Positions 1-4,922 of a stretch of 12,227 bases of DNA are shown one piece after another. A model generated the notes under the pieces. That model was not told the origin of the DNA, did no database searches, and saw nothing but the letters and a program-made list of their open reading frames with translations. Location: the NCBI GenBank assembly GCA_017613855.1, contig JAGACY010000170.1, positions 1 through 12,227 of the forward strand, in the 5' to 3' direction. Each line of letters starts with the position of its first letter. Position 1 is the first letter of the stretch. The DNA comes from Pseudomonadota bacterium. GTDB lineage: Bacteria > Myxococcota > Bradymonadia > UBA4248. The position numbers and the translations under genes were made by a program.

Positions 1-2
1 CA

Positions 3-470
3 CCCGAGCAGTTTTCTTGGATGCTCTTAAAAGCCGGGTTGACCATCAATGGCATTTTTGAGGTAGTTACTTACGATTCTTCGGGCATTGCATGGAAAAA
101 CGAAGCCATCGACTGGGATAAACTCAAGCGTGCCGTCGAAACACAGACGGCTTTTATCGCAGAACAAATTTTCGACCGAACGACTGGCAATCATTATAAA
201 CAGCAGATGCTGTCAGGACTTGCCACGGCCTCGATGAAATTGATCTATCGCGCCATTCAGACTTCGCGCTTTCATGTCAATGAGAATTGCACCCATTGTG
301 GTCTTTGTGCCAAAAACTGTCCAACACACAGCATCGAAATGGCCGAAGATCACCCCAAATGGGTTAATACCCATTGTATGCTCTGCATGCGCTGTGTACA
401 CCATTGCCCCGCAGAAGCCATCGACATTTTCAACACCCCGGGAAAACCGAGATACAAAAAGCCCGCGTAA
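3..470 (+). CDS. EFR1-type ferredoxin with two [4Fe-4S] clusters (5' truncated by window edge)
   Basis: The reading frame is open to the left edge, so only the last ~155 residues are visible; an internal ATG at 21 is probably not the true start. The C-terminal part carries two consecutive bacterial ferredoxin motifs of the form CxxCxxCxxxCP (NCTHCGLCAKNCP and HCMLCMRCVHHCP), each able to bind one [4Fe-4S] cluster. The preceding visible region (GLTINGIFEVVTYDSSGIAW and on) has no cysteine cluster. This matches the known EFR1 family layout, in which a flavodoxin-like N-terminal domain is followed by a C-terminal 2[4Fe-4S] ferredoxin; the flavodoxin part would lie outside the window. The role is electron transfer with an unknown partner, typical of anaerobes. 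The gene ends with TAA and is followed within 6 bp by a heptamer repeat array. The ferredoxin call is firm; the EFR1 assignment is inference. Confidence 0.8.
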   Translation, partial: PEQFSWMLLKAGLTINGIFEVVTYDSSGIAWKNEAIDWDKLKRAVETQTAFIAEQIFDRTTGNHYKQQMLSGLATASMKLIYRAIQTSRFHVNENCTHCGLCAKNCPTHSIEMAEDHPKWVNTHCMLCMRCVHHCPAEAIDIFNTPGKPRYKKPA

Positions 471-475
471 TAATT

Positions 476-503
476 CGGAATGCGGAATGCGGAATGCGGA
501 ATG
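476..503. repeat. Heptamer tandem array, 4 x CGGAATG
   Basis: Four exact consecutive copies of the 7-mer CGGAATG (476-482, 483-489, 490-496, 497-503), preceded by AATT at 472-475. On the other strand the unit reads CATTCCG, the same word family as the arrays at 5794, 5986 and 8093. It begins 6 bp after the stop codon of the ferredoxin gene. Confidence 0.9.
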
Positions 504-543
504 AATGGCGTTCTCAAATAATCGTCATGCCCCGGGGGATCGT
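500..543. repeat. Post-gene repeat module, copy 1
   Basis: A 44-bp stretch containing GAATGGCGTTCTCAA and TAATCGTCATGCCCCGG. It matches 2302-2345 at 38 of 44 positions without gaps. Both copies follow a heptamer array placed directly after the stop codon of a + strand gene. The end is GC-rich: copy 2 carries the short palindrome GCCCCGGAGGGGC, which is decayed here. Confidence 0.75.
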
Positions 544-545
544 GT

Positions 546-580
546 CAGTTAGCAGTTAGCAGTTAGCAGTTAGCAGTTAA
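546..580. repeat. Heptamer tandem array, 5 x CAGTTAG
   Basis: Four exact CAGTTAG units and a final CAGTTAA. The sequence differs from the neighbouring arrays, but the 7-bp period and the unit count are shared. Confidence 0.9.
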
Positions 581-617
581 CGCATTCTCAAGGTTATTCC
601 TAAAGAATGAAAGTTAT

Positions 618-648
618 TTTAGCTTCAGACTTAACCGTTAGTTTTGCA
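618..648 (+). repeat. TTAGCTTCAGA-N8-TTAGTTTTGCA module, copy 1
   Basis: TTAGCTTCAGA (619-629), 8-bp spacer CTTAACCG, TTAGTTTTGCA (638-648), then TTCC and the AATT that opens the next heptamer array. It is one of six copies in the window, all in this orientation. Confidence 0.8.
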
Positions 649-655
649 TTCCAAT

Positions 656-683
656 TGCTCACTGCTCACTGCTCACTGCTAAT
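656..683. repeat. Heptamer tandem array, 3 x TGCTCAC + TGCTAAT
   Basis: Three exact TGCTCAC units and one TGCTAAT variant. The array is bounded by AATT at 653-656 and 681-684, exactly 28 bp apart (4 x 7). Confidence 0.9.
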
Positions 684-701
684 TCTGAAAGCCATTCTCC
701 C

Positions 702-731
702 TTAGCTTCAGAATCCCCCTTTAGTTTTGCA
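702..731 (+). repeat. TTAGCTTCAGA-N8-TTAGTTTTGCA module, copy 2
   Basis: TTAGCTTCAGA (702-712), spacer ATCCCCCT, TTAGTTTTGCA (721-731). It is preceded by GCCATTCTCCC, a word also found before the module at 2475 (GCCATTCCCC). No heptamer array follows; the unique rpoN leader begins here. Confidence 0.8.
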
Positions 732-750
732 GTTTTTTCTGGAAGTCTCT

Positions 751-773
751 GCATAAAAATGCAAATATTATGC
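751..773 (+). promoter_or_regulatory. Inverted repeat around a possible -10 box in the rpoN leader
   Basis: GCATAA (751-756) and TTATGC (768-773) form an 11-bp-spaced inverted repeat. TATTAT at 766-771 could be a -10 box, but there is no convincing -35 at a normal distance. The 75 bp between the last repeat module and the start codon is the only non-repeat DNA upstream of rpoN, so a promoter or operator is expected here. The ribosome-binding site GAGAGG is at 796-801, 5 bp before the ATG. Confidence 0.3.
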
Positions 774-806
774 CGGTCTTTTTACTCATTACGATGAGAG
801 GTAAAT

Positions 807-2279
807 ATGGGTCAGAAAATGCAGCTCCAGCTGGGGATGAAACAGCAGCTCCGCATGACGCAGCAGCTTCAGCAAGCCATAAAGCTTCTGCAGCTTTCTC
901 GTCAGGAACTCATCACATCCATTCAAGAGGAACTCACCGAAAATCCGGCACTGGAAGAGGTTCCCGAAACCAATACGGAATTTGCCTCGATGGAAAGCGG
1001 CGAACCGCCTGCCATTCCCGACGATACGGTCGATCTGCAGTCGAGCCTGCGCAATCTCGATGATTCGATTGCCAAAACCGATACCATCGACTGGGATGCC
1101 TACCTCAATCAATATCAGACCCATACCCCCATGCAGGATTCGAATTATCAGGGGTTTGTTGGCGACGAAATGCCCAGCTATGAGGCCACGCTTACAGCAC
1201 CGCCCACACTGGTCGAATATCTCCTGCGCCAGGTCAAGCTCACCCGGTTTGATGCAACTCAGGAGCGCATTGCCTGCGAAATTATTGGCAATATCAATGA
1301 GGATGGTTATCTCGTCGGCATTACGCTCGAAGAAATCGCCGAAAATCTTGGTGTCGATCTCGACTCGGTCATTTATGTCCAGGAAACCATCCAGGAATTT
1401 GATCCCATTGGCGTGGGTTCTCGCGATTTGCGCGAATGCCTGCTCGCTCAGGCAGAAATCATGTACCCGGACAATAAAATTGTACATGACATCATCGATC
1501 AGCACATCCCCCAGCTGGAACGCAAGAATTACAAACTGATTGCCCGCACGCTCAAAACGACCGAAGAGCGTGTCATACGCGCAGCGCATGTCATTGCGAC
1601 GCTCAATCCCAAACCCGGCGTCAAATACAGCGATGAGCGCCCCATGTATATTACGCCCGATGTTTACGTCGAAAGAACGGCAGACGGCGAATACCATGTC
1701 GTCGTCAATGATGACGGTTTGCCGCGCCTTCGCGTAAGCTCCTATTATTATGATCTCATTCGGAAAACGGCTCCCGGCGAAGCAGCCAACTATATCCGCG
1801 AAAAAATGAGCAGTGCACGCTGGTTTGTGCGTTCCCTGCAGCAGCGCGAGCGCACCATTAACCGCGTCACCGAGGCCATCATTGCGCGGCAGCGCGATTT
1901 CTTCGATAAAGGCGTCAACTACCTTAAACCCATGATCCTCAAGGATATTGCCGAAGACACGGGGTTAAGCGAGTCGACCATCAGCCGCGTCACAACAAAG
2001 AAATACATGCATACCCCACAGGGAACATTTGAACTGAAATTCTTTTTCACTTCCAAAATTTCCCGAATGGACAACTTTGGCGGGGATGATTTGGCCAGTA
2101 CTGCCGTTCAGGAACGCATCAAAGCTATCGTAGCCAAAGAAGATCCCAAAAAGCCGCTCAGTGACCAAAAAATCGCCGAAATCCTCAAAGATGAAGACAT
2201 CGACATCGCAAGACGCACCGTCGCGAAGTACCGGGAAATTCTGGGGATTCTGTCTTCTTCTCAGAGAAAAGAAATTTAA
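807..2279 (+). CDS. rpoN: RNA polymerase sigma-54 factor RpoN
   Basis: A 490-residue protein that directs RNA polymerase to -24/-12 promoters and needs AAA+ activators to open them. Region I (residues 1-50) is glutamine- and leucine-rich as in the family, including LQQAIKLLQLSRQEL and EELTENPALEE. An acidic linker (about 51-115) follows, then the core-binding region with DGYL, EFDPIGVGSRDLRECL (197-212) and LNPKPG. The DNA-binding part has MILKDIAEDTGLSESTISRV (376-395) and the diagnostic RpoN box ARRTVAKYRE (468-477). Length and motif order are those of an intact family member. The ATG at 807 has a good ribosome-binding site. The gene stands alone, flanked on both sides by intergenic repeats, rather than in the lptB-rpoN-hpf arrangement common in proteobacteria. 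Confidence 0.97.
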   Translation: MGQKMQLQLGMKQQLRMTQQLQQAIKLLQLSRQELITSIQEELTENPALEEVPETNTEFASMESGEPPAIPDDTVDLQSSLRNLDDSIAKTDTIDWDAYLNQYQTHTPMQDSNYQGFVGDEMPSYEATLTAPPTLVEYLLRQVKLTRFDATQERIACEIIGNINEDGYLVGITLEEIAENLGVDLDSVIYVQETIQEFDPIGVGSRDLRECLLAQAEIMYPDNKIVHDIIDQHIPQLERKNYKLIARTLKTTEERVIRAAHVIATLNPKPGVKYSDERPMYITPDVYVERTADGEYHVVVNDDGLPRLRVSSYYYDLIRKTAPGEAANYIREKMSSARWFVRSLQQRERTINRVTEAIIARQRDFFDKGVNYLKPMILKDIAEDTGLSESTISRVTTKKYMHTPQGTFELKFFFTSKISRMDNFGGDDLASTAVQERIKAIVAKEDPKKPLSDQKIAEILKDEDIDIARRTVAKYREILGILSSSQRKEI

Positions 2280-2281
2280 TC

Positions 2282-2302
2282 ATTAATAATTAATAATTAA
2301 CA
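2282..2302. repeat. Heptamer tandem array, ATTAATA x2 + ATTAACA
   Basis: Three A/T-rich 7-bp units starting 3 bp after the rpoN stop codon, running straight into the post-gene module at 2302. This mirrors the order after the ferredoxin gene (stop, heptamers, module). Confidence 0.7.
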
Positions 2303-2345
2303 ATGAATGGCATTCTCAAGTAATCGTCACGCCCCGGAGGGGCGT
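2302..2345. repeat. Post-gene repeat module, copy 2
   Basis: Matches 500-543 at 38 of 44 positions. It contains GAATGGCATTCTCAA, TAATCGTCACG and the 13-bp near-palindrome GCCCCGGAGGGGC (2331-2343). Confidence 0.75.
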
Positions 2346-2363
2346 TTCATTCGTAGCCAATAG

Positions 2364-2395
2364 CCGTGGGTGAGCCCGAAGGGCGTAACCCACGG
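2364..2395. repeat. REP-like hairpin between rpoN and mntP
   Basis: CCGTGGGT (2364-2371) pairs perfectly with ACCCACGG (2388-2395), and inside it GCCC (2374-2377) pairs with GGGC (2381-2384). There is no T-run on either side, so it is not a standard intrinsic terminator. It looks like a REP-type palindrome. Confidence 0.6.
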
Positions 2396-2428
2396 ATGGG
2401 AATGAGAGTTATTTGGGGATCATCCCAA

Positions 2429-2456
2429 TTGCGCATTGCTAATTGCGCATTGCTAA
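2429..2456. repeat. Heptamer tandem array, alternating TTGCGCA / TTGCTAA
   Basis: Units TTGCGCA, TTGCTAA, TTGCGCA, TTGCTAA in perfect 7-bp register. AATT at 2427-2430 and 2455-2458 bounds it, 28 bp apart. The same alternating pair appears in the array at 4348. Confidence 0.9.
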
Positions 2457-2474
2457 TTAAGAATGCCATTCCCC

Positions 2475-2493
2475 TTAGCTTCAGAGTCACACC
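2475..2493 (+). repeat. TTAGCTTCAGA module, copy 3 (half), abutting mntP
   Basis: TTAGCTTCAGA (2475-2485) and the 8-bp spacer GTCACACC (2486-2493) are present. The second half-box is replaced by TTGGAACTCC, which is the first codons of mntP. Confidence 0.65.
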
Positions 2494-3066
2494 TTGGAAC
2501 TCCTCTCCTACATTCTCATGGGATTTGCGCTTGCGGCGGATGCCAGCTCGGTATCCATCGTATTTGGTGCGCGGCTCAAGCCCTTTAAGATTCGTCATGC
2601 CCTCGTCCCGGCACTGGCATTTGGTTTTGCCCAGGGGTTAATGCCGGCATTGGGGTGGCTGGGCGGCGAAGTCATTGCAGAATACCTGCGCGCCATCGAC
2701 CATTGGATTGCATTTGGCATTCTGCTCGTCATCGGCATCAAATTTATCCTTGATTCACGCAAGGAAGAAGAAGTCGATGTCCAGAAAATGCTCCATCCCG
2801 TGACCATATTTTTGTCAGCCATAGCCACGAGCATCGATGCCTTTGCCGTGGGATTTTCGCTTTCGATGGCGGAACAGCCCATTGTCTTGCCGGCCCTGAT
2901 ATTTGCTGTCGTCACGTTTGGGTGCAGCCTGGGATGCTGTTTTATTGGTGCCAAATTAGGTGAAAAATTCGGCCCCAAATTGCTCATCATTGGCGGTATC
3001 ATTTTAATATTGATTGGAACGAGAATTTTGGTGAATGACCTCTTCCCTGGGGTACTGCCTTTTTAA
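2494..3066 (+). CDS. mntP: Manganese efflux pump MntP
   Basis: A 190-residue integral membrane protein of the MntP (YebN) family, which exports Mn2+ across the inner membrane. About six hydrophobic segments are visible in two homologous halves. Each half has an acidic motif inside a helix: FALAADASSVSI with Asp16, and ATSIDAFAVGFSLSM with Asp115, the repeated D-A signature of the family. NHWIAF-like DHWIAFGILLVIGIKFI and the C-terminal GPKLLIIGGIILILIG also fit. The charged loop DSRKEEEVDVQ (87-97) joins the halves. The start is taken as TTG 2494 because it gives a complete first membrane helix and normal length; the next ATG (2518) would remove eight residues. No clear ribosome-binding site precedes it. 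I saw no Mn2+-sensing riboswitch upstream; the leader is repeat DNA. Confidence 0.9.
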   Translation: MELLSYILMGFALAADASSVSIVFGARLKPFKIRHALVPALAFGFAQGLMPALGWLGGEVIAEYLRAIDHWIAFGILLVIGIKFILDSRKEEEVDVQKMLHPVTIFLSAIATSIDAFAVGFSLSMAEQPIVLPALIFAVVTFGCSLGCCFIGAKLGEKFGPKLLIIGGIILILIGTRILVNDLFPGVLPF

Positions 3067-3125
3067 TCGGGGACGGCATCGTTACAACGTTTGAGCCATC
3101 GCATCGGGAATGGCTGCGGGGCGTT

Positions 3126-3230
3126 GCGGGGTGGAACCCCGCAGTGGGGGTAGGCGCGTATTACCTTTTGCAGAGACGTTCCGTGGAACGTCTACAAAAG
3201 GTAATAGCGCCGCAGGGGGCCACTGCCCCC
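3126..3230. repeat. Multi-stem palindromic element downstream of mntP
   Basis: About 105 bp that is almost entirely base-paired. GCGGGG/CCCCGC forms a hairpin at 3126-3142. A long nested stem follows: GCAGTGG (3141-3147) with CCACTGC (3220-3226), GGCGC (3153-3157) with GCGCC (3207-3211), ATTACCTTTTG (3160-3170) with CAAAAGGTAAT (3195-3205), and AGACGTTCC (3174-3182) with GGAACGTCT (3185-3193) at the tip. GGGGGC (3215-3220) can alternatively pair with GCCCCC (3225-3230). No coding frame of note and no U-tract. It may be a MITE or REP-like repeat, or a structured RNA; the sequence alone does not decide. Confidence 0.6.
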
Positions 3231-3242
3231 TCACAAAAAAAG

Positions 3243-3269
3243 TTACCATTTGAAACATACAACTATAAT
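3243..3269 (+). promoter_or_regulatory. Possible sigma-70 promoter for the DUF3332-like gene
   Basis: A perfect TATAAT at 3264-3269 with a weak -35 (TTACCA, 3243-3248) at a short 15-bp spacing, about 100 bp upstream of the start codon. The -10 is convincing in an A/T-rich stretch; the -35 is poor. Confidence 0.35.
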
Positions 3270-3366
3270 AGAACGCTTGATAATAACCATCATTTAGGCT
3301 ACATGTAGTCAATGGGATGTGTCCAAAGCCATCCATATTTTGTATAACGCACAAAGGAGAAGGTTA

Positions 3367-3834
3367 ATGAAACATTGGTTTAAAGTTGCGGTTTGCTCTA
3401 TCGCTCTCGCTGCCATGCTCAATGGCTGCTTCGGTAGTTTCGGTGCTACCCGTTGGCTGTGGAGCTGGAACGACAGTTTTGGCAACAAATTCGTCAAAAC
3501 CCTCATTTACTGGGTATTCCTCATCATCCCGGCTTACGGGCTGTTTATGTTCGCCGACTTCTGGATTATCAACCTCATTGAATTCTTCATGGGCTCGAAC
3601 CCCATCGGCAACAATATTCAGTACATTCCCAATGATGACGGCACGATCACGGCCATGGGTGACAATGGTGAGTCCCTCAAATTCACGGCTGTCGATGACA
3701 ACCGCATGATCGTCGAACACGATGGCGTCGTCCTCGGTGAAGTTGCACTTGATGGCAACAACAACATGATCATGACGAATTATGCCAATGCACAGGTTGA
3801 GAGCATCGACCTGAACGGTGTCAATGCCAAGTAA
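3367..3834 (+). CDS. DUF3332-like lipoprotein
   Basis: A 155-residue predicted lipoprotein of unknown function. The signal peptide has the lipobox LNGC (residues 18-21), with Cys21 as the lipidation site. The segment after it (CFGSFGATRWLWSWNDSFGN, then KFVKTLIYWVFLIIPAYGLFMFADFWI with a hydrophobic stretch at about 46-66, then NLIEFFMGSNPIG) is the pattern I associate with DUF3332. The remaining third is polar and Asp/Asn-rich with short beta-like repeats (DDGTITAMGDNG, DGVVLGEVALDGNN). The ATG at 3367 is chosen because AAGGAGAAGG (3354-3363) lies at ideal spacing and the signal peptide starts there; an upstream in-frame ATG at 3319 would add 16 residues that spoil the signal peptide. It is a single-gene unit closed by a strong terminator. 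Confidence 0.75.
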   Translation: MKHWFKVAVCSIALAAMLNGCFGSFGATRWLWSWNDSFGNKFVKTLIYWVFLIIPAYGLFMFADFWIINLIEFFMGSNPIGNNIQYIPNDDGTITAMGDNGESLKFTAVDDNRMIVEHDGVVLGEVALDGNNNMIMTNYANAQVESIDLNGVNAK

Positions 3835-3858
3835 TTTGCACGCATTGTAAAAAAGAAA

Positions 3859-3888
3859 ATCCCTGCAGAAATGCGGGGATTTTTTTTT
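3859..3888 (+). terminator. Intrinsic terminator of the DUF3332-like gene
   Basis: ATCCCTGCA (3859-3867), loop GAAA, TGCGGGGAT (3872-3880): a 9-bp stem with one G-U pair and a tetraloop, followed by T3880-T3888. It starts 24 bp after the stop codon. Confidence 0.9.
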
Positions 3889-3893
3889 GCCTA

Positions 3894-3928
3894 TATAAAA
3901 TAGATAATCGTATATCTTGTATTTTATA
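3894..3928. other. A/T-rich inverted repeat
   Basis: TATAAAATA (3894-3902) and TATTTTATA (3920-3928) are perfect reverse complements separated by 17 bp. The low complexity makes chance likely. From here to 4040 I see nothing else recognisable. Confidence 0.35.
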
Positions 3929-4044
3929 CAAACGAATTTGTTCTTGAATGAATGAGCAATTCGCAGTGCGAAATTTTTAAGGCTGGGTTAAACCAACGTG
4001 AATATGAAGTGAACTGCGGATAACTACATGCATTCCCTTCATGT

Positions 4045-4226
4045 GCGGCGACACGATGTCGCCGCCCGAACGTGTACGACACGATGTCGTTTCACGTTCG
4101 GCTTTTCATCTTATGGCACTGTTCAAGGGGGTTCGGGGGAAAGGCGTTCGAGTCAGCGCCATCGGCGCCTCTCGGACGCCGTCCCCCGACGCGGGGATTG
4201 TCAAGGGTGTCGCGCGACACCCTTGA
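4045..4226. repeat. Four-hairpin GC-rich palindromic element
   Basis: Four stems in a row. (1) GCGGCGACA/TGTCGCCGC around CGA at 4045-4065. (2) CCGAACGTG (4066-4074) with CACGTTCGG (4093-4101), enclosing ACGACA/TGTCGT around CGA; stems 1 and 2 share the same 12-bp tip GACACGATGTCG. (3) TCGGGGGA (4133-4140) with TCCCCCGA (4182-4189), then GGCGTTCGAG (4143-4152) with CTCGGACGCC (4171-4180), then GCGCC/GGCGC around ATC. (4) A perfect 26-bp palindrome at 4201-4226, half-site TCAAGGGTGTCGC. The block is much richer in G+C than its flanks. Short frames across it are not gene-like. It is either a cluster of REP-type palindromes or a structured RNA; no promoter is evident. Confidence 0.6.
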
Positions 4227-4313
4227 CCGCCCGCCGCGCAGGCGCAAAGAACTCTATTTAAAAACCTATCCACACTTGTACAACAAAGCTATTTTCTAAA
4301 GGTTAAAGTATCT

Positions 4314-4345
4314 TTAGCTTCAGAATAGACCTCAGGTTTATCTCC
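4314..4345 (+). repeat. TTAGCTTCAGA module, copy 4 (degenerate second half)
   Basis: TTAGCTTCAGA (4314-4324), spacer ATAGACCT, then CAGGTTTATCTCC in place of TTAGTTTTGCANTCC, leading into the AATT of the next array. Confidence 0.65.
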
Positions 4346-4347
4346 AA

Positions 4348-4382
4348 TTGCGCATAGCGCATTGCTAATTGCGCATTGCTAA
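4348..4382. repeat. Heptamer tandem array overlapping the ruvC stop codon
   Basis: Five units: TTGCGCA, TAGCGCA, TTGCTAA, TTGCGCA, TTGCTAA. AATT at 4346-4349 and 4381-4384 bounds it, 35 bp apart (5 x 7). The last unit contains the reverse complement of the ruvC stop codon (4379-4381). Confidence 0.9.
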
Positions 4383-4852
4383 TTATTTCTCCGATGTGCG
4401 TGGCAAATGGCAATGGCGAGTGCGTCCGAAGCATCCACGGGCCATTGCATCTGGACGCCGAGCAGAACCCTCACCATTTGTGCGACCTGTGTTTTTTCGG
4501 CATGCCCAAAAGAAGTCACGCTCTGTTTGACATCCGTAGGAGAATACTCGAACAAAGGCATGCCAAAACGTGCACAGGCGACAATGGCAACACCGCGTGC
4601 ATGCCCGAGTTTGATGGCAGCATCGGCAAATTTCTGGTGGAAAATGCCTTCAAAAGCGGCCTCATGGGGTTGTGCTTTTTCGAGATATTGAGAAAGAAAT
4701 GCATCGATTTTAAGCAGTCGCTCCGTAAAAGGTGCATTTCCGAGCACGAGCCGGTTGGCATCGAGGTAATGCATGCGGGAACCCTCAATCTCAATGAGTC
4801 CATATCCCATAAACCTCGACCCCGGATCGATACCGAGAATACGCGTTGCCAT
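4379..4852 (-). CDS. ruvC: Crossover junction endodeoxyribonuclease RuvC
   Basis: A 157-residue Holliday-junction resolvase that cuts four-way DNA junctions during recombinational repair, with RuvAB. The RNase H-like fold starts with ILGIDPGSRFMGYGLIE (catalytic Asp9). The second acidic residue is Glu68 in AAFEGIFHQKFADAAIKLGHARG. The last two are Asp140 and Asp143 in WPVDASDALAIAICHAH. All four catalytic carboxylates are therefore present. The ATG at 4852 has a strong ribosome-binding site (AGGGAGGG in 4864-4857). The protein ends RRNN about ten residues after the last conserved motif, somewhat shorter than E. coli RuvC (173 aa); its stop codon lies inside a heptamer repeat array. It follows yebC on the same strand, as in many bacteria, but ruvA and ruvB are not adjacent. 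Confidence 0.95.
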   Translation of the reverse strand: MATRILGIDPGSRFMGYGLIEIEGSRMHYLDANRLVLGNAPFTERLLKIDAFLSQYLEKAQPHEAAFEGIFHQKFADAAIKLGHARGVAIVACARFGMPLFEYSPTDVKQSVTSFGHAEKTQVAQMVRVLLGVQMQWPVDASDALAIAICHAHRRNN

Positions 4853-4876
4853 CTTTCCCTCCCTGGTACAGACAAC

Positions 4877-4902
4877 AAAAAAGGACGCCCAAAGGCGTCC
4901 TT
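4877..4902 (-). terminator. Intrinsic terminator between yebC and ruvC
   Basis: Reading the minus strand: AAGGACGCC, loop TTTG, GGCGTCCTT, then a run of T (complement of the A-run 4877-4882). The 9-bp stem is perfect. It lies 20 bp after the yebC stop and only 24 bp before the ruvC start, directly ahead of the ruvC ribosome-binding site. Confidence 0.85.
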
Positions 4903-4922
4903 AAATTTGCATCACGAACGGA

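Noticed and set aside
476..683. CRISPR array
   Set aside because: Repeats are 7 bp and directly tandem without spacers; no cas genes nearby.
789..1697. Long minus-strand open frame (302 codons) opposite rpoN
   Set aside because: It lies wholly antisense to a well-conserved sigma-54 gene, has no ribosome-binding site and no recognisable protein pattern; it is a shadow of rpoN codon use.
2396..2493. Mn2+-sensing (yybP-ykoY) riboswitch ahead of mntP
   Set aside because: The leader is made of heptamer and module repeats and I could not find the expected conserved junction and stems.
3319..3366. Upstream in-frame start for the DUF3332-like lipoprotein
   Set aside because: The ATG at 3367 has an excellent ribosome-binding site and yields a proper lipoprotein signal peptide; the extension would place charged residues ahead of it.
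4267..4276. Possible DnaA box (CTATCCACA)
   Set aside because: A single near-match without neighbouring boxes or an A/T-rich unwinding region is expected by chance; no origin features.
4028..4299. Short overlapping open frames across the GC-rich intergenic block
   Set aside because: The region is a set of inverted repeats; the frames have no ribosome-binding site and low-complexity translation.
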